Source: Rhodopseudomonas infernalis (GTDB taxonomy: Bacteria; Pseudomonadota; Alphaproteobacteria; Rhizobiales; Xanthobacteraceae). Taken from it: a DNA stretch of 64,000 bases. The position numbers and the translations under genes were made by a program. Shown piece after piece: positions 17,935-26,235 of the stretch. Within the stretch, counting starts at the first letter, position 1, and every line of letters begins with the position of its first letter. The DNA lies in NCBI RefSeq assembly GCF_022271405.1, contig NZ_JAJNAL010000001.1, forward strand, positions 1 to 64,000. The letters are read 5' to 3'. The notes beneath the pieces were generated by a model. It was not told the DNA's origin and made no database searches. It was given only the letters and a program-made list of their open reading frames with translations.

Positions 17935-19215
17935 ATGACCGTCACGCACGACAAATTCGGAAGGCCGATCGTGGTCGTCACCGGCATGGGCGTCGTCACG
18001 TCGCTCGGCGCTGGCAAGACCGACAATTGGGCCAAGCTGACCGCCGGAGAATCCGGCATCCGCACCATCACCCGGTTTCCGATCGACGGGCTGAAGACCA
18101 CGATGGCCGGGACCGTCGACTTCGTCCCGGTCGAGCCGTTCTCCTCCACCGTGCTCGGCGAGAAGCTCGCCGATCTCGCCACCGAGGAAGCGATCGCCCA
18201 GGCCGGCATCGGCCGCAAGGGTGACTTCCCCGGCCCGCTGTTCCTTGCGGTCGCGCCGGTCGAGCTGGAATGGCAGCCGCGCCAGGAGCTGGCGCGCGCC
18301 ATCGGCGCCAACACGGCGATCGATTACGACGCCTTGCTCCGCGTGTCGGGCGGCGGCCGCTTTTCGCAGTATCACCACCGCTTTCTGTTCGGCTCGGTCG
18401 CCGATCACCTCGCCGACACCTTCGGCACCAAGGGTTCGCCGATCTCGCTGTCGACCGCCTGTGCGTCGGGCGCGAGCGCGATCCAGCTCGGCGTCGAGGC
18501 GATCCGGCGCGGCGAAGCCGACGCCGCGCTGTGCGTGGCGACGGATGGCTCGGTCAACGCCGAAGCGCTGATCCGCTTCTCGCTGCTGTCGGCGCTGTCG
18601 ACCCAGAACGACGCGCCGCAAACCGCCTCCAAGCCGTTCGCCAAAAACCGCGACGGCTTCGTCATGGCGGAAGGCGCCGGCGCCCTGGTGCTGGAGAGCC
18701 TGGAAGCAGCCACGGCCCGCGGCGCCACGATCCTCGGCGTCATCGCCGGCTGCGGCGAGCTCGCCGACAACTTTCACCGCACCCGCTCGAGCCCGGATGG
18801 CAAACCGATTATCGGCTGCATCAACAAGACGCTGGCCGATGCCGGCATCGGTGTCGAGCAGATCGACTACATCAACGCTCACGGCACCGGCACGCCCGAG
18901 AACGACAAGATGGAGTATCTCGGCATCTCCAGCATGTTCGGCGAACGCGCGTCGACGATTCCGGTCTCCTCGAACAAGTCGATGGTCGGCCACACGTTGT
19001 CCGCCGCTGGCGCCGTCGAGGCGATCTTCTCGCTGCTGACGCTGGAGCATCAGCGGATCCCGCCGACCATCAACTACGACGTGCCCGACCCGGCGATCCC
19101 ACTCGACGTGGTGCCGAACAAGGCGCGCGACGCTCGCGTCACCGCTGTGATGTCGAATTCGTTCGGCTTCGGCGGCCAGAACGCTTCCCTGATCCTGACG
19201 CGCGAACCGGTGTAG
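17935..19215 (+). CDS. fabF1XL: 3-oxoacyl-ACP synthase II-type (VLCFA cluster, catalytic)
   Basis: Condensing enzyme that elongates acyl-AcpXL with malonyl units. Product is 426 residues with a full active site: Cys176 in SLSTACASGAS, His316 in NAHGTGTPEND, Lys348 and His353 in SNKSMVGHTLSAAG. Start ATG at 17935 (MTVTHDK), with GAGGGGG upstream; the frame is open earlier but overlaps fabF2XL. Immediately downstream of its cysteine-free paralogue, which suggests a heterodimer. Confidence 0.94.
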   Translation: MTVTHDKFGRPIVVVTGMGVVTSLGAGKTDNWAKLTAGESGIRTITRFPIDGLKTTMAGTVDFVPVEPFSSTVLGEKLADLATEEAIAQAGIGRKGDFPGPLFLAVAPVELEWQPRQELARAIGANTAIDYDALLRVSGGGRFSQYHHRFLFGSVADHLADTFGTKGSPISLSTACASGASAIQLGVEAIRRGEADAALCVATDGSVNAEALIRFSLLSALSTQNDAPQTASKPFAKNRDGFVMAEGAGALVLESLEAATARGATILGVIAGCGELADNFHRTRSSPDGKPIIGCINKTLADAGIGVEQIDYINAHGTGTPENDKMEYLGISSMFGERASTIPVSSNKSMVGHTLSAAGAVEAIFSLLTLEHQRIPPTINYDVPDPAIPLDVVPNKARDARVTAVMSNSFGFGGQNASLILTREPV

Positions 19216-19242
19216 TCCGCGCTCCACTTCCGGAACACGACC

Positions 19243-20265
19243 ATGCGCGCGCTCACTCTTGTTGCCGACCGCGACCTCGCGGTCGCAGATCTGCCGCCGC
19301 CCCCGCCCCCGGGCACTGGCGAAGTGCAGGTCCGCATCGCCGCGGTCGCGCTGAACCACATCGACGTCTGGGGCTATCGCGGCATGGCCTTCGTCAAGCG
19401 CAAGCTGCCGATCGTGGTCGGTGCCGAAGCGTCGGGCACGATCGAAGCGGTCGGCGAAGGCGTCAGCCGCTTCAAGCCCGGGCAGAAGGTCGTGATGTAT
19501 GGCGCGCTGACCTGCGGGCACTGCAAGGCCTGCCAGGAAGGCCGCGACAATCTCTGCGAGAACGTCGGCGGACTGATCGGCTTCCACGTCGACGGCTTCG
19601 CCCGCGAGCTGATGAACATCGCCGATCGGCTGGTGATCCCGGTGCCGGACAGCGTCGAGCTGCGCGACGCCGCCTGCGCGCCGATCGCGTTCTCGACCGT
19701 CCAGCACATGCTGTTCGACAATGCCAAGCTGCAGCCCGGCGAAACCGTGCTGGTGCACGCCGGCGGCTCCGGCATCGGCACCGTCGCGATCATGATGGCG
19801 AAGGCGATCGGCTGCACGGTGATCACCACCGTCGGCGACGACAGCAAGATCGAGGGCGTCAAGAAGCTCGGCGCGGACCATGTGATCAACTATCGCAAGG
19901 ATCGCTTCGAGCACGAGACCCGCAAGATCACCAAGAAGAAGGGCGTCGACGTCGTGTTCGAACACGTCGGTGCTGATACTTTCAACGGCTCGCTGCTGGT
20001 GATGAAGCGCGGCGGTCGTCTGGTAACGTGCGGCTCGACCTCCGGTCCGACCGCGACGATCAATCTGATGCAGCTATTCCAGCAGCAGTACCGCATCTTC
20101 GGCTCGTTCGGCGCGACGATGAAGAATATCGCCGAAAGCCTCGACAAGATGGCGGGCGGGATGCTGCCGGTGATCGACACCGAAGTGCCGCTCGACGACG
20201 TCGGTGCCGCGCTCAAGCGGATGGAAAGCCGCCAGGTGTTCGGCAAGATCATCGTCCGGTTCTGA
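19243..20265 (+). CDS. adh2XL: Zinc-type dehydrogenase/reductase of the VLCFA cluster
   Basis: MDR-superfamily oxidoreductase of 340 residues. GroES-like domain 1-130 with a structural zinc loop (TCGHCKACQEGRDNLCEN, about 87-104) but no catalytic-zinc Cys at the usual position (NHIDVWGYRG instead), then a Rossmann domain with AGGSGIGTVAIMMAKAIG near 168. It probably acts as enoyl- or ketoacyl reductase in very-long-chain synthesis, as proposed for the rhizobial homologue. Its stop codon overlaps the lpxXL start (TGATG). Confidence 0.9.
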   Translation: MRALTLVADRDLAVADLPPPPPPGTGEVQVRIAAVALNHIDVWGYRGMAFVKRKLPIVVGAEASGTIEAVGEGVSRFKPGQKVVMYGALTCGHCKACQEGRDNLCENVGGLIGFHVDGFARELMNIADRLVIPVPDSVELRDAACAPIAFSTVQHMLFDNAKLQPGETVLVHAGGSGIGTVAIMMAKAIGCTVITTVGDDSKIEGVKKLGADHVINYRKDRFEHETRKITKKKGVDVVFEHVGADTFNGSLLVMKRGGRLVTCGSTSGPTATINLMQLFQQQYRIFGSFGATMKNIAESLDKMAGGMLPVIDTEVPLDDVGAALKRMESRQVFGKIIVRF

Positions 20266-21197
20266 TGAAACTCGCCCTCTACCGCGCCAAGCTGCGTGCC
20301 CAACGCGCAGCCAAGACGGTGGTCGGCAAGGCCGCCGGCTCGGTGGCGATCGGCGCACTGCATCTGGCGCGAAAGTTCGATCCGGCCAAGACCGCCGACT
20401 TCTTCGGCGCGCTGGTCCGCAAGCTCGGCCCGCTGCTGCCGGAACAGCGCATCGGCCGCGACAATCTCACGGCCGCGTTCCCGGAGAAATCCGTTGACGA
20501 GATCGAGACGATCCTCGCCGGCGTCTGGGACAATCTCGGCCGCTCGGGCGCGGAGTTCGCCCACCTCGACTCCGTCTGGGACTACGACCCTGATCATCCC
20601 GAGCGCAGCCGCATCGAGGTGACGCCGCGCTCGCTCGAACTGTTCGAGCAGCTCCGCAGCGACGGCAAGCCGGCGCTGATCTTCGCCAGCCACCTCGGCA
20701 ATTGGGAACTCCCCGCCGTTGCCGCGGTCGCGCACGGCCTCGACACCGCCGTGCTGTATCGCCGCCCCAACATCGAAGCTGCCGATCGCATCGTCGAGGA
20801 AATCCGGTCGGTCAAGATGGGGCAACTCATCGCGGCCGGCCGCACCGCGCCGTTCAAGCTGGCGCAGGCCCTGCAGGAGGGCAAGCACGTCGGGATGCTG
20901 ATCGATCAGCATTTCTCCAACGGCGTCGACGTCACCTTCTTCGGTCGGACCTGTAAGGCCAACCCGATGCTGGCGCGGCTGCTGCGACAGATCGACTGCC
21001 CCGTGCACGGGGCGCGCGTGATCCGCATGCCGGACGGCAAGTTCCGCGCTGAACTTACTGAAGAAATTCAGCCCGTCCGCGACGCCACCGGCCAGATCGA
21101 CATCCAGGGCACGATGCAAACCGTGACCGCGGTCATCGAAGGCTGGATCCGCGAAACGCCGGAACAATGGCTGTGGCTGCACCGCAGGTGGCGGTGA
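20265..21197 (+). CDS. lpxXL: Lipid A very-long-chain acyltransferase
   Basis: Transfers the C28-type acyl chain from AcpXL to lipid A; inner-membrane-associated LpxL/HtrB family. Product is 310 residues with the catalytic HxxxxD/E motif in FASHLGNWELPAVAA (about 140) and IDQHFSNGVDVTFFG near 212. The gene closes the operon; a hairpin 26 nt after the stop probably terminates it. Confidence 0.94.
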   Translation: MKLALYRAKLRAQRAAKTVVGKAAGSVAIGALHLARKFDPAKTADFFGALVRKLGPLLPEQRIGRDNLTAAFPEKSVDEIETILAGVWDNLGRSGAEFAHLDSVWDYDPDHPERSRIEVTPRSLELFEQLRSDGKPALIFASHLGNWELPAVAAVAHGLDTAVLYRRPNIEAADRIVEEIRSVKMGQLIAAGRTAPFKLAQALQEGKHVGMLIDQHFSNGVDVTFFGRTCKANPMLARLLRQIDCPVHGARVIRMPDGKFRAELTEEIQPVRDATGQIDIQGTMQTVTAVIEGWIRETPEQWLWLHRRWR

Positions 21198-21222
21198 GCC
21201 GGACGTAGTTGGCACGCAGCAG

Positions 21223-21241
21223 GCCGCCACTAATTGGCGGC
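21223..21241 (+). terminator. Hairpin terminator after lpxXL
   Basis: GCCGCCA, a 5-nt loop, TGGCGGC, then TTCGTT, 26 nt beyond the lpxXL stop. The tail is only weakly T-rich. It implies that the next gene is transcribed separately. Confidence 0.6.
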
Positions 21242-21447
21242 TTCGTTATCGGAATTTCGGACCAGTCCGCCGGGCTCATGGAGTTCCAGGACTAGTGAGC
21301 GAAATAGCTCTCGGCCATCACGTTGCCCCACTGCAACTGTAACTAGCATCCGACCATCAAGGTCTCCCCGTCAGCTTGACCGACATCGGGATTAACCTCA
21401 CAGTGCCCGCAACGCTTCGCGGACATCCGGCTAGTATCGAGGCCAAT

Positions 21448-23409
21448 ATGGAACTTCCAAGGCGTGCCCGTGGCGATGAGCTTCTCGTTCCCGGCAAGAT
21501 GGCGGCCTTGCGGGAGCGCCTGCGCGGCCTTTCCGCTCGGCATGATCTGACCAGCGTTGTCGTCAACGCATTCGACCATCGCACCCGGGTCCTCCCCTTC
21601 GTCCTCGCCGATACGCGTCTGGCTCCTGGCGGTGTGCGCGCGATCGGTTCGGCGCTGGCCGACGTCGGCTTCCACAAGACGCGGATCGTGCTGCAGCAGT
21701 GGAATAGGAATTTCAGCCCACTTCAAATGCGCCTCGACGGCCGCATCCCGGATCTGTTCCTGGTCTCCAGCATGCATCTGCATTCGGCCGAATGCGATCG
21801 GCTGATCCGCGAAGCCTGCCTGATCGAACCCGACAAGCGGCCGCTGATCATGGTCGGCGGCCCGCGCATCCGTTTCGAGCCCTGGCACGTCTTCGGCGGC
21901 GATCGTCACGCCGACTGGTCCGCCGACGTCGCCGTCACGGGTGAGGAATACGTCTTCCTCGATCTGCTCAACGTGTTGCTGTCGATGCGCGCCGATGGCG
22001 AGTCGATGCGGTCGGTGTTTCATCGCGCGCGAGCCAGTGGCGCGCTGGATGAGGTGCCGGGCATCGTCTATGCGAACCGAGCCTCGCCCAACGGACCGAT
22101 CGACGAACTGGTCGACACCGGGGTGCAGCGCCTGCTCGGCGATCTCGATGAACTGCCCAGCCCGATGTACGGCTACACGATGCTGGAGGCGCCCAGCAAT
22201 GCGGCAACGCTGGCGAGCCAGGCGCTGCCGGCCAATCGCGTCAAGCGGCACAGCCCGATCGCCGGCATCGTCATGACCGCCGGCTGCAAATTCCGCTGCT
22301 CGTACTGTCCGATCCCGGCCTACAACCAGTCGCAGTTTCGCGCCAAAAGCGGCGAGCGGATCGCCGAGGAAATCGAGCAGATCGCCAACACGTTCGGGAT
22401 CTATCACTTCTTCGGCGCCGACGATAACTTCTTCAACAGCACCCAGCGCACGCTCGACATCGCCGGGACGCTCGCGAAGAAAGCGCGCACCGGCCGACCG
22501 TTCTGCAAGGTGCGGATCGGCACTGAAGTCACCGTACACGACACTGTCGGCATGCGCGATCACCTGCCGCTGATTCGCGAAGCCGGTTTTGCCGCGGTGT
22601 GGCTCGGCGTCGAGGATATGACCGCAACGCTGGTGAAGAAGGCGCAGGACAAGGACAAGACCGAACTCGCCTTCCGTCTGCTGCGCGAAAACAACATCCT
22701 GCCGATGCCGATGATGATGCACCACGACAGCCAGCCGCTGGTGACGTGGAAGTCGAATTACGGCCTGATCAATCAGATCCGCCTGCTGCGCAAGGCCGGC
22801 TCGATCACTACGCAGGTGATGATGCTGACGCCGGCGCCGGGATCGAAGTGGTACGAGAACGTGTTCGAGTCCGGCTCCGCCTTCAGCAAGGCCGGCGACG
22901 TCACCGTCGAGCCGCATATCATGGACGGCAACTACGTCGTCGCGTCGAAGCACGCGCGGCCGTGGCTGAAACAGATCAATCTGTTGCTCGCCTACACCTA
23001 TTTCTTCAATCCGGTGCGCTTTGCGTCGGCGCTGGTGTTTTCGAAATCGGCGAACGTCTTTTCAAGCGCCGAGACGCGGCCCGAAGAAGAAGTCCGGAAC
23101 TACTCGGCGGTCAAGAAGATGCGCCGCCGTTTCCAGCTCAAGCTGCGCGCGCATCTAATTGATGCCGGCGCACAGATCTACGGCATGATCGGCCTGGCGC
23201 ACACCTATCGGCGCACGGCGGGATGGGCCTGGCGGCTGTTCAGCAGCAAGATCGAGCGGCACGAGCGCGCGCCGGTGAGCAACATCCCGATGCGCGGCGT
23301 CGGCGACAAGCCGTCCGATCATGCCCTCCCCGGGACGATCAATCTGAGGTCGCTCGAACCGGCGCCGGTTTCCAGGCCGACCGAACGCAAGCTGGCCGCG
23401 AGCGCGTGA
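21448..23409 (+). CDS. B12-binding-domain radical SAM protein
   Basis: Product is 653 residues. An N-terminal cobalamin-binding-like Rossmann region (about 35-235) is followed by a radical SAM barrel with the cluster motif CxxxCxxC at Cys280, Cys284 and Cys287 (AGCKFRCSYCPIP), and a long C-terminal helical, basic region (about 510-653). The layout matches class B methylases and lipid-modifying relatives such as the hopanoid methylases, but it is longer, and I cannot assign a substrate. ATG at 21448 has GAGG upstream; a TTG at 21376 would add 24 residues. Its place after the very-long-chain lipid A cluster suggests a lipid role, which is inference only. Confidence 0.85.
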   Translation: MELPRRARGDELLVPGKMAALRERLRGLSARHDLTSVVVNAFDHRTRVLPFVLADTRLAPGGVRAIGSALADVGFHKTRIVLQQWNRNFSPLQMRLDGRIPDLFLVSSMHLHSAECDRLIREACLIEPDKRPLIMVGGPRIRFEPWHVFGGDRHADWSADVAVTGEEYVFLDLLNVLLSMRADGESMRSVFHRARASGALDEVPGIVYANRASPNGPIDELVDTGVQRLLGDLDELPSPMYGYTMLEAPSNAATLASQALPANRVKRHSPIAGIVMTAGCKFRCSYCPIPAYNQSQFRAKSGERIAEEIEQIANTFGIYHFFGADDNFFNSTQRTLDIAGTLAKKARTGRPFCKVRIGTEVTVHDTVGMRDHLPLIREAGFAAVWLGVEDMTATLVKKAQDKDKTELAFRLLRENNILPMPMMMHHDSQPLVTWKSNYGLINQIRLLRKAGSITTQVMMLTPAPGSKWYENVFESGSAFSKAGDVTVEPHIMDGNYVVASKHARPWLKQINLLLAYTYFFNPVRFASALVFSKSANVFSSAETRPEEEVRNYSAVKKMRRRFQLKLRAHLIDAGAQIYGMIGLAHTYRRTAGWAWRLFSSKIERHERAPVSNIPMRGVGDKPSDHALPGTINLRSLEPAPVSRPTERKLAASA

Positions 23410-23424
23410 TCCGGCGGGGCGCCG

Positions 23425-24537
23425 TCAGCGCCCCGTTTTGACCCGCGTCCACAGCCGGTTGATCACGCGCTGTGTAGCGGGATCGCGTGCGGTGATCACG
23501 AACAGCCGCGCCTGCATCGCTTCGTCCGGATAGATCGTCTTGTCGTTCAGGACCCGCGGATTGACGAATTCCTGGCTCGCTTTGTTGCCGTTCGCATAGG
23601 AGAGGAAGTCGGAGTTGCGCGCTGCGATTTCCGGTCGGTACAGGAAGTTGATCAGTTCGTGGGCCTCGGCGACGTTCCTGGAGTCGGCTGGAATCGCCAG
23701 ATTGTCGAAGAACATCTGCGCGCCCTCCTTGGGGATCGCGTAGCCGATCTCGACGCCGTTGTTCGACTCGCCGGCGCGCGACTGCGCCTGCTTGATGTCG
23801 CCGGACCAGCCGACCACCAGGCAGATTTCGCCGGTGGCCAGCGCATTCAGATACTCCGACGAGTGAAATTTGCGTACCGAGGACCGCACCTGCGCGACCA
23901 CGTCGGCGGCTTTCTCGAGATCCGCCTGTTTGGTCGAATTCGGATCGAGGCCGAGATAAGTCAGCGCCGCCGGCAGGATGTCGTCCGCCGAATCCAGCAT
24001 TTGCACGCCGCAATCCTTGAACTTGGCAAGGTTCTCCGGCTTGAACACCAGGCTCCAGCTGTCGATCGCAGCGTCCCCGCCGAGTATCTTCTTCACAGCC
24101 GCGACGTTGTAGCCGATGCCGGTGGTGCCCCACATGTAGTTGGCGGCGTAGTGATTGCCGGGGTCGTAAAGCGCCAGCTTCCTGGTGACGACGTCCCAGG
24201 AATTCTTCAGATTCGGCAGCTTGGATGTGTCGAGCTTCTGGAACACCTTGGCGCCGATCTGGCGCTGCAGGAAGTAAGCGGTCGGCACCACGACGTCATA
24301 GCCGGACTTGCCGGCCAGCAGCTTGGTCTCCAGCGTCTCGTTGCCATCGAAGGTGTCGTAGACAACTTTAATGCCGGTCTCGCGGGTGAATTCCTCGATC
24401 ACGCCCGGCGCGACGTAATTCGACCAGTTGTAGAAATTGACGGTGCGATCCTGCGCCGGGGCGGACGCGGCAGTCCCCAGAACGAGCGCGGTGGCCGTGC
24501 TCAGCATCAGCAGCGGCCGAGAAAGAGAATGACTCAT
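23425..24537 (-). CDS. Polyamine-type ABC transporter substrate-binding protein
   Basis: Periplasmic PotD/PotF-like binding protein, 370 residues. Signal peptide 1-28 (hydrophobic stretch, cleavage near SAPAQ). [26 protein letters not shown] and [29 protein letters not shown]-like segments are typical of putrescine/spermidine receptors. It lies 9 nt downstream of an aminotransferase gene on the same strand and probably belongs to that operon. No permease or ATPase genes are in the window. Confidence 0.92.
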   Translation of the reverse strand: [370 protein letters not shown]

Positions 24538-24546
24538 TTAGGGATC

Positions 24547-25701
24547 CTACCGCCCGTGCACCGCATCCGACAGACGCTCCAGGGCAGTGTCCAGCGTCTG
24601 ATCGTTTTTGGCGAAACAGAACCGCACCACCGACGTGACCGGCTCCTCCTCGTAGAATGCCGACACCGGGATCGCAGCGACCTTGTAGTCGTTGACGATC
24701 CGCTTGCAGAATGCTTCGTCGGATTCGTTGAGACCGAGCGGCGCGAGGTCGACGGTGAGGAAATACGTGCCCTGCGACCGGATCACCGGCAGGCCGATCC
24801 GCGCGAGGCCGTCCGCCAGCCGATCACGGCTGCGCGCCAGATCTTTTCGCATCTGCAGAAAGTAATCGTCGCTCTTGCCAAGCCCGTAGGCCACCGCGAC
24901 TTGCAGGTTCGGCGCCGTGGTGAAAGCGAGAAATTGATGCACCTTGGCGGCGACCCGCAGCAGCGGCGGCGCCGCGCAGACGAAGCCGATCTTCCAGCCG
25001 GTCAGCGAGAAGATCTTCCCCGCCGAGCCGATCTTGATACAGCGGTCGCGCATGCCTTCGATCGCGATCAGCGGAATGTGGCTGAGGCCGTCGAAGGTGA
25101 CGTGCTCCCAGACCTCGTCGCAGATCGCCACCGCATCGAACTCCTGGCAGAACCGCGCCAGCAGTTCGAGATCCTCGCGCGGATACACCACCGCGGCGGG
25201 ATTCAGCGGATTGTTGAAGAGGATCGCCTTGGTCTTCGGGGTGAAGACGGCGCGCAGCGCCTCCTCGGTGATCCGCCAGTGCGGCGGCTCGAGCCGCACC
25301 AGCTTCGGAATGCCGCCAGCCTGCCGGATGATCGGCAGATAGGAATCGTACACCGGCTGAAAGACGATGACTTCGTCGCCGGGCGAGACCACCGACAGGA
25401 TGGCGCTGGCGAGCGCCTCGGTGGCGCCGGACGTGACCATCACCTCGGTCATCGGATCGAGCGTCACGCCGTGCCAATGCGCGTAGTGCGTGGCGATCGC
25501 CTGCCGCAGCTCGGGTATCCCCATCATCGACGGGTATTGATTGTAGCCGTTCAGCACGGCGTCTGCGGCGGCGCGGCGGATGTCTTCGGGCCCCGGATCG
25601 TCCGGAAACCCCTGCCCGAGGTTGATCGCGTTGTTGTCGCGGGCGAGCTGCGACATCGCCTCGAACACCGTGACGGGCAGATCAGCAAAGACCTTGTTCA
25701 T
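24547..25701 (-). CDS. Class I/II PLP-dependent aminotransferase
   Basis: Fold-type I aminotransferase of 384 residues, PLP Lys in SAGKIFSLTGWKIGF (about 235). Other motifs: NLGQGFPDDPGPEDI near the N terminus, FNNPLNPAAVVYPRE, and the C-terminal Arg in SVVRFCFAKND. It resembles methionine/kynurenine-type aminotransferases; substrate not certain. Start ATG at 25701 (MNKVFADLP), 7 nt after the rhodanese stop. With the downstream binding protein it forms rhodanese-aminotransferase-potD. Confidence 0.9.
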   Translation of the reverse strand: MNKVFADLPVTVFEAMSQLARDNNAINLGQGFPDDPGPEDIRRAAADAVLNGYNQYPSMMGIPELRQAIATHYAHWHGVTLDPMTEVMVTSGATEALASAILSVVSPGDEVIVFQPVYDSYLPIIRQAGGIPKLVRLEPPHWRITEEALRAVFTPKTKAILFNNPLNPAAVVYPREDLELLARFCQEFDAVAICDEVWEHVTFDGLSHIPLIAIEGMRDRCIKIGSAGKIFSLTGWKIGFVCAAPPLLRVAAKVHQFLAFTTAPNLQVAVAYGLGKSDDYFLQMRKDLARSRDRLADGLARIGLPVIRSQGTYFLTVDLAPLGLNESDEAFCKRIVNDYKVAAIPVSAFYEEEPVTSVVRFCFAKNDQTLDTALERLSDAVHGR

Positions 25702-25708
25702 CGCGCCG

Positions 25709-26164
25709 TCAGCGGCCCGGCTTGGTGGGCAAGCCCGCCGCCTTCCAGCCCAGGATGCCGCCGGCCAGATGCTTGTTGTAGGCAAGGCCGGACGCCTGCG
25801 CGGCCTGCGAGGCGGTCACCGAACGCTTACCGGAGCGGCAGGCGAACACGATCTCTTTGCCGGCCGGATCGGGGATCAGCTTCGGGTCGAAGGTCGAGAG
25901 CGGAACCACCACTGCATCCGGATAGGCCTCCGCGTCCACCTCGTTGGGTTCGCGCACATCCACCAGCAGGTAGCGCCCTTCGCTGATGCCCTTCGAGACT
26001 TCCTCGGGCGTCAAATCCTCAACCTGGCCAGCCACTCTTTTCTCTCCCGCGATCGCACTGTTCGGACCAAATAGCGCAACAACGCGAACCAAAGCCGGCC
26101 ATTGCGCCGCCAAGGTCGCGCCAAGTGCGAGGAAAATCAAGCGTCGGGACAGAGTTGCTGTCAT
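25709..26164 (-). CDS. Rhodanese-like domain protein, exported or anchored
   Basis: Product is 151 residues. An N-terminal hydrophobic segment (about 5-32) serves as signal or anchor, followed by a single rhodanese domain (about 50-145) with active-site loop FACRSGKRS (Cys near 109) and LLVDVREPNEVDAE. Likely a periplasmic sulfur-carrier or thiosulfate:thiol sulfurtransferase. First gene of the rhodanese-aminotransferase-binding protein run on the minus strand. Confidence 0.88.
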   Translation of the reverse strand: MTATLSRRLIFLALGATLAAQWPALVRVVALFGPNSAIAGEKRVAGQVEDLTPEEVSKGISEGRYLLVDVREPNEVDAEAYPDAVVVPLSTFDPKLIPDPAGKEIVFACRSGKRSVTASQAAQASGLAYNKHLAGGILGWKAAGLPTKPGR

Positions 26165-26235
26165 GTTTGCTGGATAGCCGCTCTCGCCCCGAAATGCATC
26201 GCCCCTTTGGTCGCAGGGGCTCGGAAGCGGGCTCG

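Noticed and set aside
17719-19965. A 748-codon open frame on the minus strand across fabF1XL and the dehydrogenase gene
   Set aside because: It is antisense to two complete VLCFA genes with intact active sites and shows no family motif.
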